In this document: piece by piece, positions 36,808 to 44,852 of the stretch
Numbering within the stretch: the first letter of the stretch is position 1
Layout: each line of letters starts with the position of its first letter
Source of the DNA: Bdellovibrio sp.
GTDB lineage: Bacteria; Bdellovibrionota; Bdellovibrionia; Bdellovibrionales; Bdellovibrionaceae
DNA: 64,000 nucleotides
Reading direction: 5' to 3'
Assembly: GCA_014376435.1 (NCBI GenBank)
Contig: JACMRL010000021.1
Location: 1 to 64,000 of the forward strand
Program-made: the position numbers and the translations under genes
The notes under the pieces: generated by a model
Told to the model about the DNA's origin: nothing
Databases searched by the model: none
What the model saw: only the letters and a program-made list of their open reading frames with translations

Positions 36808-36945
36808 TATAATTTAGGAAAAACGCTTCTAATCAAATGTCAGGGAATTGAAACTTGAGTGATTAAAATATAAATTTATAAATAATGCTAAAGATTCTGC
36901 CCGCGGAATGAGCACAAGTTATTCTAACCTGTTATCTGATCGATA

Positions 36946-36985
36946 CAATAAGTTCGATACTCGTCCCATCGACTCCGCCATTTTT
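36946..36985 (+). repeat. 40-nt tRNA-end-like element, copy B (probable attR)
   Basis: Begins CAATAAGTTC and ends CGCCATTTTT. It aligns without gaps to the copies at 38102 and 40613 (about 32/40 and 30/40 identities by hand). Its last 23 nt match the tRNA-Asp 3' end and flank at about 19 positions. It lies 138 nt after the dynamin gene stop. Confidence 0.7.
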
Positions 36986-37058
36986 TCCATGAATAATTTA
37001 AAATAGTTGGATAGAGTTTTTTGAGTAAGGCCTTACTGGTCTCGAACCTTATGCGATC

Positions 37059-37346
37059 ATGAGCTTTTTTGGAAATGAGGGCTATGGAGTCACAGCAACC
37101 GAACGCAACTATCCTGACAAACAGAATACGAATATCCTATATTACGGATACTTGGAAGGTCATGCTGGCTTCGCTAAATATAATAGTATGATGTCGGGAA
37201 ATCCAGAAGGTAGAAATTTTAGATTGCAGTATATGTTTTCTGGAACGGGTCCTAAATATCGCGTAACAATTATAGATGAAAATTTATCGATAACAGAAAT
37301 CCCTTGGGCAGGATGTTACTTTTCGGCGGAATTAGAAAAGCAATAA
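37059..37346 (+). pseudogene. Orphan coding fragment, 95 codons, no ribosome site
   Basis: The translation (MSFFGNEGYGVTATERNYPD ... YYGYLEGHAGFAKYNSMMSG ...) has the look of a real protein, with aromatic and glycine-rich strands and no low complexity. However, the frame continues only about 10 codons upstream to a stop and no Shine-Dalgarno sequence precedes the ATG. I read it as the C-terminal part of a lost gene. The family is not recognised. Its TAA is embedded in a diverged copy of the 40-nt element (37341 onward). Confidence 0.4.
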
Positions 37347-37390
37347 GTTTTTAAGCTCGACCCATCGGATCTTGAGTTATCCGCCACATT
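37341..37390 (+). repeat. Diverged copy of the tRNA-end-like element
   Basis: CAATAAGTT at 37341, CTCGACCCATCGG at about 37356-37368 and CCGCCACATTT at 37381-37391 reproduce the blocks of copy B in order, but with an insertion of about 9 nt before the last block. The CAATAA includes the stop codon of the preceding fragment. Confidence 0.45.
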
Positions 37391-37432
37391 TCCGCCCTTA
37401 AATATTTCAGATCGTATTAAAACCAATCTAAG

Positions 37433-37482
37433 TTGCGAGGTATACCTTGTAAGGGTATACCTAAGTAAGGTATATTAAGTCA
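37433..37482 (+). promoter_or_regulatory. higBA promoter with three phased GGTATACC operator boxes
   Basis: GGTATACC at 37439-37446 and 37454-37461 and GGTATATT at 37469-37476 recur every 15 bp, ending just before the higB ATG at 37482. TTGCGA (37433-37438), a 17-bp spacer and TATACC (37456-37461) form a promoter within them. This is the layout expected for autorepression by the HigA antitoxin. Confidence 0.75.
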
Positions 37483-37775
37483 TGGCGATTCAATTATTCT
37501 CGGACCATGCAACAGAAGTTTTATTCAAAGATGGAACCGTCAAAAAGGCAGTTGGCTGGCATAATGTCAGTAAAGTGGCTTTGCGTAAATTAGATATGCT
37601 TCATTACGCCGCTAAGTTGACGGATTTAAAGTCTCCTCCGAATAACCGGCTTGAAGCCCTTAAAGGTAAATTGAAGGGCAAATACAGTATTCGTATTAAT
37701 GTTCAGTGGAGAATTGTTTTCCGCTGGACTGATTTAGGACCGACCGAAGTTGAAATTATGGATTATCACAAATGA
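37482..37775 (+). CDS. higB: HigB-type toxin (RelE superfamily mRNA interferase)
   Basis: 97 aa, matching the HigB/RelE length. Sequence features are typical: VGWHNVSKVALRKLDMLHYAAKLTDLKSPPNNRLEALKG, then KGKYSIRINVQWRIVFRWTD and EVEIMDYHK. Such toxins cleave mRNA on the ribosome. The toxin-first order and a 4-nt overlap with the antitoxin frame are characteristic of hig loci. No Shine-Dalgarno sequence is seen because the operator boxes reach the ATG. Confidence 0.88.
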   Translation: MAIQLFSDHATEVLFKDGTVKKAVGWHNVSKVALRKLDMLHYAAKLTDLKSPPNNRLEALKGKLKGKYSIRINVQWRIVFRWTDLGPTEVEIMDYHK

Positions 37776-37783
37776 GGATTAAT

Positions 37784-38074
37784 ATGAGCCAACAACGAAA
37801 ACCAACTACACCTGGTGAAATTTTGAGTGAAGAGTTTTTAGCTCCGCTTAAAATGACACAAAAGCAATTAGCTGACCATATTGACTGTGATGTGAAAGTT
37901 ATTAACAGGCTTGTTAATGAACGAACAGCGGTCACTGCCGAAATGGCTTTAAAGCTAGGTGCTGCATTGCGCACAACCGCTGACTTCTGGCTTAACGCTC
38001 AAAAGGCAGTTGATCTATACGAAGCACGTAAAAGCCTTGGTGGACTTCCAAAGCCAATTAAAAAGGCAAGTTAA
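37784..38074 (+). CDS. higA: HigA-type antitoxin (XRE HTH)
   Basis: I start at the ATG at 37784, which has GAGG just upstream; a frame-extending ATG at 37772 overlaps the higB stop. The N-terminal TTPGEILSEEFLAPLKMTQKQLADHI is the HigA/VapI signature, followed by the recognition helix region (CDVKVINRLVNERTAVTAEMALKL). It neutralises HigB and, with it, represses the promoter upstream. Confidence 0.88.
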   Translation: MSQQRKPTTPGEILSEEFLAPLKMTQKQLADHIDCDVKVINRLVNERTAVTAEMALKLGAALRTTADFWLNAQKAVDLYEARKSLGGLPKPIKKAS

Positions 38075-38101
38075 CGGAGTTAAGCGATTTGGGTAGTCCA
38101 A

Positions 38102-38141
38102 CAAAAAGTTCTAAACTCGTCCCATTTGGCCCGCCATTTTT
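38102..38141 (+). repeat. 40-nt tRNA-end-like element, copy C
   Basis: Ungapped relative of copy B, beginning CAAAAAGTTC, with ACTCGTCCCAT in the middle and CGCCATTTTT at the end. It lies 27 nt after the higA stop. Its 3' flank TTTAAATTCTTCC resembles the tRNA-Asp flank TTCTAAATTGGTC, so it could also be a right end of the island. Confidence 0.7.
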
Positions 38142-38192
38142 TTAAATTCTTCCTTTTCAGTTTATCAATACCAGTACTAGAATGTAAATTAT

Positions 38193-38618
38193 ATGAGTCA
38201 AAAATTATTAGAGTTATTTAAATCCGATTTTGTAGATGCATTGGGTGCTCTTGAACATAGTTGGATGAAGCTAAAAAATCAGCCTATTCCGCATTTGGAA
38301 AAAAAAGATCTAGAAGCGCTAGAGCCTTGGGAAGCGTTGACCGCGCGTTTTGCACGAACCACAGATATCTTCTTAAGTAAATACATTCGATTTTTAATTT
38401 TAAATCTTGATCCAGGATTTCGTGGAGAAATACGAGATTATTTAGACAAGGCTGAAAAAGCCCAATTTATTGTCGATGCGGATCAATGGATGAAGATTCG
38501 TGAGCTAAGAAATAAAATTTCTCATGAGTACAGTAAAGTCGATCTAGAGAAAACTTTAAAAGATGTTGTGCATTTTACGCCTTTCGTTTTGAAAGAATTA
38601 GAAAAATTTAAATCGTGA
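38193..38618 (+). CDS. HEPN-domain protein of a HEPN/MNT toxin-antitoxin pair
   Basis: 141 aa, four-helix HEPN fold. The RX4H ribonuclease motif is seen at Arg106 to His111 (RELRNKISHEY). In HEPN/MNT systems this protein is the RNase toxin, and the adjacent nucleotidyltransferase modifies it. It overlaps the next gene by 4 nt (GTGA). No ribosome site is visible at the ATG. Confidence 0.82.
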   Translation: MSQKLLELFKSDFVDALGALEHSWMKLKNQPIPHLEKKDLEALEPWEALTARFARTTDIFLSKYIRFLILNLDPGFRGEIRDYLDKAEKAQFIVDADQWMKIRELRNKISHEYSKVDLEKTLKDVVHFTPFVLKELEKFKS

Positions 38619-38929
38619 GACTACAACCTGAACAAGTTTCACAATTACATTCGGTTGTGCGACGTTACTTTTCAAATATTAGTTATGATTTATTTTTGTA
38701 CGGTAGTCGCGCAGACGATGCGCTCAAAGGCGGAGATATCGACCTTCTGCTTGTAACATCCACAAAGGGTGTATCGTTATTTGAAGATAAAAATTTAGAT
38801 CTACTTGTAGATATCAAAAAACAATCAGCCATTGGTCAGCGTCGTATTGATTTGAAAGCCACAACTGCTGATCAGCTTAGTACAGATCCGTTTTTGAAGG
38901 TCATTGCGCAGACGATGGTGCGTATTTAA
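38615..38929 (+). CDS. MNT-type minimal nucleotidyltransferase, antitoxin partner
   Basis: 104 aa, GTG start overlapping the HEPN stop. The nucleotidyltransferase motif is complete: GSRADDALKGGDIDLL with Gly30-Ser31 and Asp41/Asp43, plus a later Asp in RRIDLKA. Related MNT proteins AMPylate their HEPN partner on a Tyr near the RX4H motif; here the following RNKISHEY has a Tyr two residues after the His, as in that mechanism (inferred). Confidence 0.85.
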   Translation: MRLQPEQVSQLHSVVRRYFSNISYDLFLYGSRADDALKGGDIDLLLVTSTKGVSLFEDKNLDLLVDIKKQSAIGQRRIDLKATTADQLSTDPFLKVIAQTMVRI

Positions 38930-39046
38930 GGTTCTACGGTTCTACTGACTCGATGGTGGAATATGGGTTTAGGCCTAACCATATGATTCTGCGTTAGTTT
39001 TATTGATGATTTGCCAAACGGGGCTTCTTTCAAATAAACTCATTGC

Positions 39047-39694
39047 ATGAGCGAAGTTAAGATTTCTCTTTTTCCTATTCCTGGAAGCGTTTCACTGCCG
39101 TTTGATAAAATCTCTCTACATGTTTTTGAACCGCGGTACAGAAAAATGATTTTAGATTCGATTGAATCGAAACGGCGTGTCGGCATCGCGCACACGCAAA
39201 AAATGATTGGTGAATCCAAAGTCAAACCCAACAGATCAAAAGAGGAAATTTTAAATAGCAACCATGAATCCTATTTGGCTCAGAAAGTATTTTCTGCAGG
39301 CTTTGCTGAAATCATCGAAACTTTACCTGATGGTCGGATGCTTGTTGAAATTACGACCGATAATCGTTACGAAATAAGCGAAGTAAAACAAGCTATCCCG
39401 TATCAGATTGTTATATGCCGAACTTTCCAGGATAAGCCTGAGCCACCTGTTCAGCAACTACGTGCCGAATTAGAACAGATCCTACAAAACATTGGTGCAG
39501 AAACGTCTGAAGACTTAAAGAAATATCTTCAAAGTAAAACTTGGTTACAATTATCTGATTTTGAATACAGCTTTAAAATTTATTCGCTTGTTCCGTTTGA
39601 TCCTAATTCGATGCAAAAAGTTTTAGAATTGAAGTCAATCGCTGCTAGAATTAGCTTTCTAATAGATATTTTGACCCGCGGAACACTTCAGTAA
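39047..39694 (+). CDS. LON-substrate-binding-domain protein
   Basis: 215 aa made of a lone Lon N-terminal domain: ISLFPIPGSVSLPFDKISLHVFEPRYRKMI at the start and the usual beta-strand core (VFSAGFAEIIETLPDGRMLVEI), with helices at the end. No AAA or protease domain. Such stand-alone proteins are widespread, and their role is unclear; binding of unfolded protein is suspected. No Shine-Dalgarno sequence. It is independent of the HEPN/MNT pair upstream. Confidence 0.85.
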   Translation: MSEVKISLFPIPGSVSLPFDKISLHVFEPRYRKMILDSIESKRRVGIAHTQKMIGESKVKPNRSKEEILNSNHESYLAQKVFSAGFAEIIETLPDGRMLVEITTDNRYEISEVKQAIPYQIVICRTFQDKPEPPVQQLRAELEQILQNIGAETSEDLKKYLQSKTWLQLSDFEYSFKIYSLVPFDPNSMQKVLELKSIAARISFLIDILTRGTLQ

Positions 39695-39840
39695 CCCAGG
39701 CACAATTTTACCGCACTTCATTTATTTGCAAGCATGGTAATTGCGGTCATGTAGCTCTAGACAGCGAGATTCCGTTCAGATCGAGGCGCAAAAACGTCAA
39801 CAGGAAAATTAAAATTGATGAAAGTATTTATAATGATAAG

Positions 39841-40608
39841 TCGATTCCAAGAAAAATTGATTTAAGATCTGAACAATCAACAGTAAAAAGCCAGGGCCAA
39901 AGAGGAAGTTGCACCTATTTTGTTATGACCAGTCTGTTAGAAAGTCTAATCATTCAAAAACAAAAAACTGAAATTGATATTTCAGAAGAATATTTCGCCT
40001 GGGCTAGTAAGGTAAAAAATAGATTAAGACTGCGCGAGGAAGATTCATCTATCGCTGTTAATGCATCCACAGTGCAAAAATTTGGATTTATGCTAGAGAA
40101 AAATCTTAAATACCAGGGAAGCTGGTTTGATCAAGGAATGCCTTGTGAATTGCAAAAAGATAAAAAATTGATAGATCCTGTTTGCTATTCTCATACAGGC
40201 CCCATTGCAGAAGATAAAAGGAAAATTATTAATGGGTCCAAATTTATTTTTAAGGCTGTAGCTTCGGGTAGCGCTGACGTTATTTACACGATGGCTCATC
40301 TTAAAAGTCCTATTACAGCATCTATACGTGCTCATCCCATGACCTGGAAAATATCTTCTGAAACGGGTCACTTGGTTTTAACAGAAGAGCATAAAAAAGA
40401 GTGTATATCTAAAGTAGCTAAATGTTCTGCCCATGCCGTGCTCATTGTAGGGTATGACCTTGATAAAAAGGTGTTTCATTTCAAGAACAGCTGGGGCGCC
40501 AAATGGGGGGATAAAGGTTACGGAACCATTCCATTTAATTATATGGATCAGATGTCGGTTAGAAAATTTATGACGGGGACACTTACAAAAAAATTAAAGC
40601 TGGGCTGA
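39841..40608 (+). pseudogene. Papain-like (C1) cysteine peptidase lacking a start
   Basis: The active-site region IPRKIDLRSEQSTVKSQGQ followed by RGSCTYF (catalytic Cys at 39910-39912) lies upstream of the first ATG (39925), in the same open frame. That frame has no ATG, GTG or TTG back to the preceding gene. The His (CSAHAVLIVGYD) and Asn (FKNSWGAKWGDKGYG) motifs follow, so the catalytic core is complete and only the 5' end with signal and propeptide is missing. A truncation at a recombination junction is likely. A protein starting at 39925 would lack the catalytic Cys. Confidence 0.75.
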
Positions 40609-40612
40609 TAAG

Positions 40613-40652
40613 CAATAGGTTCTGAAATCGTTCCATTTACCCCGCGATTTTT
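40613..40652 (+). repeat. 40-nt tRNA-end-like element, copy D
   Basis: CAATAGGTTC ... TCGTTCCATTTACC ... CGCGATTTTT, ungapped to copies B and C (about 30/40 and 32/40 by hand). It lies 4 nt after the peptidase stop codon. Confidence 0.65.
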
Positions 40653-40752
40653 ATCTTCATAAAATTCGAATAGTTAGCTACGATTTTAATCGTCAGGCTA
40701 AATAATTCTCGAACTTTTTTGTTGTAGCTCAACATTAACAGGAGGATTGAAA

Positions 40753-40827
40753 TTGATAAAATTGGGACTGTGTTTATTTGCATTCATTTTATTCATTCAT
40801 GATACCTTGTGTTTCATCATTGACTGA
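40753..40827 (+). CDS. Possible 24-aa hydrophobic peptide or orphan signal peptide
   Basis: TTG start 7 nt after a perfect AGGAGG (40740-40745). The product (MIKLGLCLFAFILFIHDTLC and four more residues) reads like a signal peptide. It may be the stump of a secreted protein gene or a small membrane peptide. Confidence 0.25.
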   Translation: MIKLGLCLFAFILFIHDTLCFIID

Positions 40828-41085
40828 GAAGAGTCTTATCAAATCAAACTGGTATTATTTATGCCGGCAATCTTTATATTTAGAAGTTTATTAAATTTAA
40901 AATCTCATTTTGAGACAACACAATGTCAATATTTCAAACAACTCGCTACTATTTTTGTTCCAGTGTCCGTTTTTAATCTTAAAAGTTCGTAGCAAACGTA
41001 ATAATTGATTAGAGCAGCTTAACAGAAGTCTTACTTTTGCATGCTTAATTCTATATAGACATCTATATTTAAGGAAAATTTAATC

Positions 41086-42771
41086 ATGAAAAAAAATAAA
41101 TCTATTTTCTATAACTTCATATTTTCGTTTATTATCGCACAAACCACAACAGCATTTATTAGCACCGCTGCTTCGGCTCAATCTTGTAGAGTTTTATTTG
41201 ATAGTCTACAAAAATTAGAACCTATTTCCTTAGCGCTCATTCCGGCACCACCCTTAAGCGACTTACAAATTAAAGCTCAAAAAATTGCATTTGAAACTCC
41301 AAAACTGGGAGCATATAGCCGAATTACCGTCGGATTAAATGAAGGAAATTTTAGTATTGTATCTGACTCTTCTGCAAGTTGGCTAAAAATTTCGATTAAA
41401 TCAAAAATAGGAAAAGAAATTGAACAAGTAAATCAGAACGATATAAAAAATTATTTGGCTCAAATTGCAAACGAAAATTTATCTCACCTAGTTGTTCCGC
41501 GCTTGCATGCTTACCGTGGCGTAGATCGCACTATATTTCGCGATAAGGAAACATACTATTTAGAAGAATTGATGAACGACGAAAAGCGAAAAGATCTTTC
41601 ATTGGCACTGATAGGACAGATGCTTTTTGAAACGTATGCTAAAAAAGACAGCCGCCTTGTGCAAGCAACAAATAATGGAAAACCAGTTTTTGCGTTATTA
41701 TTAAATGGAAAATCACCCGAGGTTTTAATTCCAGGAAGATGTGAAGGAGCCGGCTGCGGTGAAGATTTTTCTAAAATTTATTTGAGTGTTTCTTCTAAAC
41801 CACAAAATGCGAGCAAAGATCAAAAACAGACTTTTCTTTATGATATGAATGGAAATACTCAAGTTTTAAATATTATTGGACGAAGTCCACTGGAGCGCTT
41901 GATTAAGTCTGATGAAGAACTACTTATTAATGCGAAGCCAGATGAACTTGTACCAGTAGAATCCTATTTTGTTGCGCAGCATCGCCCCGCGGGAAGCACG
42001 GCATTTCGTATCGGCGAAACTATTTATCATTTTGGTGGAGAAGGATGGAATCTTTATCGTGGTACAGAAAAAGTAAAAGGATTTTTGGTAAGTAATCCCT
42101 ATCTTCGTCATCATGCTCAGGCCTATGCTAGTCTTCAGGTTCCACCGTTTAATGTTGGCGTTGTTATGATGATTCCCAAAAAACATATTGATCAATTTAT
42201 CGCCAGCGTCGTTGCAGAAATGGCAAAACCGGAAGATGAAAGAATTAAGTTTGATTATTATAAATCAAATTGTAATCATGTGCCACTTTGTCACTTTCGT
42301 GACGCTGGAATATCGATGGGATCACCTACTGGCATCAGTGGTTTTAGTACTTCGGCCACCGCAAGAAATATTTTTCTAAACCCGCCATATCAAGTTCGCA
42401 GTAGAAATATTTATCCACTAGCGGGGACTGAGCTTACTGAGGCGCAAATACGTGATTTATTTCCACCCCTGCTATATCGGTTTCACACACTTAAACACGA
42501 TGGTCATTTATTAAATATTACCGAGTCTGAAAAGATTCGCTGGCAAACTGCACACTTATTGAATGTTATTAAAAATAATCCAGAATTTGGTGCAGAACAA
42601 GTGATCGTGATGCTGAAAAAATTAAATCTTGATTTAGACCCTGGCCAAATTGAAAAACTGATTGAAACAGCTAGACAGATAAATTTAATTACTGGTAGTG
42701 ATCAACTTCAGCTAACGCAAGACGGAATAAATCAGCTGAAAGTCCAAGAAGGTGATTATATTTTAAATTAG
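41086..42771 (+). CDS. Secreted protein with possible permuted papain-like domain, 561 aa
   Basis: AAGGAAA precedes the ATG. A 32-residue signal peptide ends TAASAQ-SC. The centre holds PAGSTAFRIGETIYHFGGEG and, about 85 residues later, FDYYKSNCNHVPLCHF. That His-before-Cys order (YHFG ... NCNH) recalls circularly permuted NlpC/P60, LRAT and PPPDE-type enzymes. The C-terminal ~100 residues are helical, winged-helix-like (LLNVIKNNPEFGAEQVIVML ... LTQDGINQLKV). No family name can be given with certainty. Likely a periplasmic or released hydrolase. Confidence 0.6.
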   Translation: MKKNKSIFYNFIFSFIIAQTTTAFISTAASAQSCRVLFDSLQKLEPISLALIPAPPLSDLQIKAQKIAFETPKLGAYSRITVGLNEGNFSIVSDSSASWLKISIKSKIGKEIEQVNQNDIKNYLAQIANENLSHLVVPRLHAYRGVDRTIFRDKETYYLEELMNDEKRKDLSLALIGQMLFETYAKKDSRLVQATNNGKPVFALLLNGKSPEVLIPGRCEGAGCGEDFSKIYLSVSSKPQNASKDQKQTFLYDMNGNTQVLNIIGRSPLERLIKSDEELLINAKPDELVPVESYFVAQHRPAGSTAFRIGETIYHFGGEGWNLYRGTEKVKGFLVSNPYLRHHAQAYASLQVPPFNVGVVMMIPKKHIDQFIASVVAEMAKPEDERIKFDYYKSNCNHVPLCHFRDAGISMGSPTGISGFSTSATARNIFLNPPYQVRSRNIYPLAGTELTEAQIRDLFPPLLYRFHTLKHDGHLLNITESEKIRWQTAHLLNVIKNNPEFGAEQVIVMLKKLNLDLDPGQIEKLIETARQINLITGSDQLQLTQDGINQLKVQEGDYILN

Positions 42772-42937
42772 GGTCCAGGCTTTGTAGGTAAGCAAGATAA
42801 GCTCGCAACGGCAAAAACGGCTATTCAAAATAAACTATTTTTATCAATTTTTTTAATGACTGGACTTACGACTAATATGATTTTTATTACAAAATTGTCA
42901 TTAGCTTAGTGCTGACTGATGAAGATAACATTTACTT

Positions 42938-43582
42938 ATGTTTAACCTATATAGTTATTCGCTAAAAAATTTAATATTCCTGGTTTTTCTATTTTTATCT
43001 GCTTGTGCAACGGCAGAACAGTCATCCAGTGAAGTTACTTTACCGATTGCAAATTCTTCTAATTTAACAACTGAGGCGGAAAGTATTCCCCGAGAACCTC
43101 AGTCCAAAGGACCAACACCGTCTATTCAAAATACTCATAATCCACAAATTGCTGGTCCAAATAATTGCGCACGGGCTGCGTACCCTGATTCAAAGTATAC
43201 ACCAGGCGCAACATTTATAAATTTAACTGAAAAACAACTTTGTACCCCGGGCTACACCGCTACGGTAAGAAATGTGACTAACAAGGAAGCAAGACAAGTT
43301 TTTGTAAATTACGGCATTGAAGCAAAGTATTTAACAAAAGAGCGTGGTAATTACGAAGTTGATCATTTTATTAGTTTAGAGCTAGGTGGAAGTAATGATG
43401 TCGCAAATCTTTAGCCGCAGTCGTACGAGCCCAAACCAGGTGCCAGACAAAAAGATGTCGTTGAGACAAATCTACATCGTCGTGTATGCGCGCATGAATT
43501 AACCTTAAGCCAAGCGCAGGATATTATCAAACACGATTGGTGTGCAGAGTATTTGAATATTATTAATAAACAAAGTCAGTAA
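42938..43582 (+). pseudogene. HNH-type endonuclease lipoprotein interrupted by a Trp-to-TAG stop
   Basis: The first 158 codons give a lipoprotein signal (LFLSAC) and a Ser/Pro linker, then an HNH-like core ending YEVDHFISLELGGSNDVANL. A TAG at 43412-43414 follows, exactly where family members have the Trp of NLWPQ. The same frame then continues as PQSYEPKPGARQKDVVETNL, HRRVCAHELTLSQAQ and DW to TAA at 43580-43582. A single G-to-A change (TGG to TAG) explains it. The truncated product keeps the first His but loses the C-terminal part of the fold. Sequencing error is the main alternative. Confidence 0.8.
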
Positions 43583-43742
43583 ATTGAATTATTATTTAAT
43601 CTCGATATTAAATTTTTATTAACATAGTTAGCTATGAGCTTTAATAATTCCACTTTCACTGTAATCGTTCGAAATTTGTCGAGAAAAAAATTTAATAAGT
43701 TAGGTTTAAACTGAAGTATTTAAACAAAAAAGGGGTTCATTA

Positions 43743-44732
43743 ATGATTAAAATAAATATAATTTTCATTAATATAGTTTATTTTTTATTTTTGAGTGGTT
43801 GCACAACACCAAAAAAATTAGACTCGATATTTTCTGACAGGTCTCCCCAAACTGTAGCGTATTCAAATTCTGGTGTTATCGAAATAAGTGACGCTTCTAT
43901 TTTCTCTCAAGTAATCGTACTAAGTGATGTTCATGGGATGTTCGATCAAGTTGTTACACTTTTAAAAGCAAGTCAGGTGATCGATAAAGATAATAATTGG
44001 ATTGCCGGTCATGCTCTTTTAATAATTAATGGAGACTCAATCGATAAAGGACCAAAAAGTTTAGAGGTATTAAACCTGTGGATTAAGTTGGAAAAACAAT
44101 CTGGTATTGCAGGTGGAAAGTTTATTCATGTACTCGGAAATCACGAAGCTGAATTTTTGGCTGATCCGCTTAATGACAAAAAAGCAGCTGAGCTAATCTC
44201 TGAGATGCAGGATCAAAATATCCCAGTATCTGATTTAACTCAGACGCAAAGTCCAAGAGGTATTTTTATCCATAGCGAACCCGTTGCCGCCCGAGTGGGA
44301 AAATGGCTCTTTTGTCATTCAGGGTTTTATCCAAACATGACTTGGAATGATTTTTTGGAAGTGGCTAAAAAAACTGTTGCAAGCCAAAATTATGCTAGCG
44401 ACTTTTTACTTGGTGATAATTCTATTCTTGAAGCAAAAGATTGGGAAAAAAGTGCTTCAACTTTAAGGCCCGTTATCAATCGCTTGGACACGCTGGGATT
44501 ATTTGGTATTGTTTTTGGTCATCAGCCAAATGCTTTTAAAATAAAGGGTCGCTCTGCCGCGAAGGCAAAAGGACGATTAATTAAAATTGATAATGGTATG
44601 GCTCCAGAGGGTGGATCGTATCCTGGATCTGTTTTAATTTTTACAAAGCCTTCAGAAATGAATATACTTAAATATCCTCATATTAAGATTGTTTTTCCAG
44701 ATAGCTCATCACAAGAATTAATTCCTGAATAA
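43743..44732 (+). CDS. Calcineurin-like metallophosphoesterase lipoprotein
   Basis: 329 aa. Lipoprotein signal with lipobox LSGC near residue 20. Metallophosphatase motifs in order: VVLSDVHGMFDQ-type (DxH), LIINGDSIDKGP (GDxxDxG), VLGNHEAEF (GNHE), FCHSGFYP and VFGHQPN (GHxxP-like). Such enzymes hydrolyse phosphoesters with two metal ions; related bacterial members resemble PPP-type phosphatases. AAGGGG precedes the ATG. Anchored in the envelope, facing the periplasm or outside. Confidence 0.82.
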   Translation: MIKINIIFINIVYFLFLSGCTTPKKLDSIFSDRSPQTVAYSNSGVIEISDASIFSQVIVLSDVHGMFDQVVTLLKASQVIDKDNNWIAGHALLIINGDSIDKGPKSLEVLNLWIKLEKQSGIAGGKFIHVLGNHEAEFLADPLNDKKAAELISEMQDQNIPVSDLTQTQSPRGIFIHSEPVAARVGKWLFCHSGFYPNMTWNDFLEVAKKTVASQNYASDFLLGDNSILEAKDWEKSASTLRPVINRLDTLGLFGIVFGHQPNAFKIKGRSAAKAKGRLIKIDNGMAPEGGSYPGSVLIFTKPSEMNILKYPHIKIVFPDSSSQELIPE

Positions 44733-44852
44733 ATGATGATTGAATAGACACGCACTCGCTTTTGTCAAAATATGATAAAATTTTTCGCGTTTTTTAAAAA
44801 TTGCTTACGCCGTGAGCTTTCGCGACGATTTCTGTGTCTTTACAGTGAAGCA

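Larger units (their letters stand above)
24384..36985. mobile_element. Integrated element in tRNA-Asp with serine recombinase, Rep-like protein and type I RM/dynamin cargo
   Basis: The left end is the tRNA-Asp 3' end with the recombinase gene abutting it. The proposed right end is the tRNA-like sequence at 36946-36985. Over the last 23 nt it matches the tRNA end plus flank (24443-24465) at about 19 positions by hand alignment, including CTCCGCCATTTTT. The interior is AT-rich compared with the flanking chromosome. Contents: recombinase, MerR-like HTH, replication-initiator-like protein, two unknown genes, HTH regulator, hsdMSR and a dynamin-like GTPase. The right boundary is inferred; 38102-38141 is an alternative. 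Confidence 0.65.
40609..41085. other. Intergenic region with tRNA-end-like element and a tiny open frame
   Basis: It contains element copy D (40613-40652) and a 24-codon frame at 40753-40827 behind AGGAGG. Nothing else with coding character was found; it is AT-rich. Confidence 0.5.

Noticed and set aside
36946-36985. A second tRNA gene
   Set aside because: Only the 3' end resembles a tRNA; no acceptor 5' strand, D arm or anticodon arm lies upstream.
43412-43414. Pyrrolysine or programmed amber readthrough
   Set aside because: No PylT/PylS genes are seen, and a TGG to TAG mutation at a conserved Trp is the simpler explanation.
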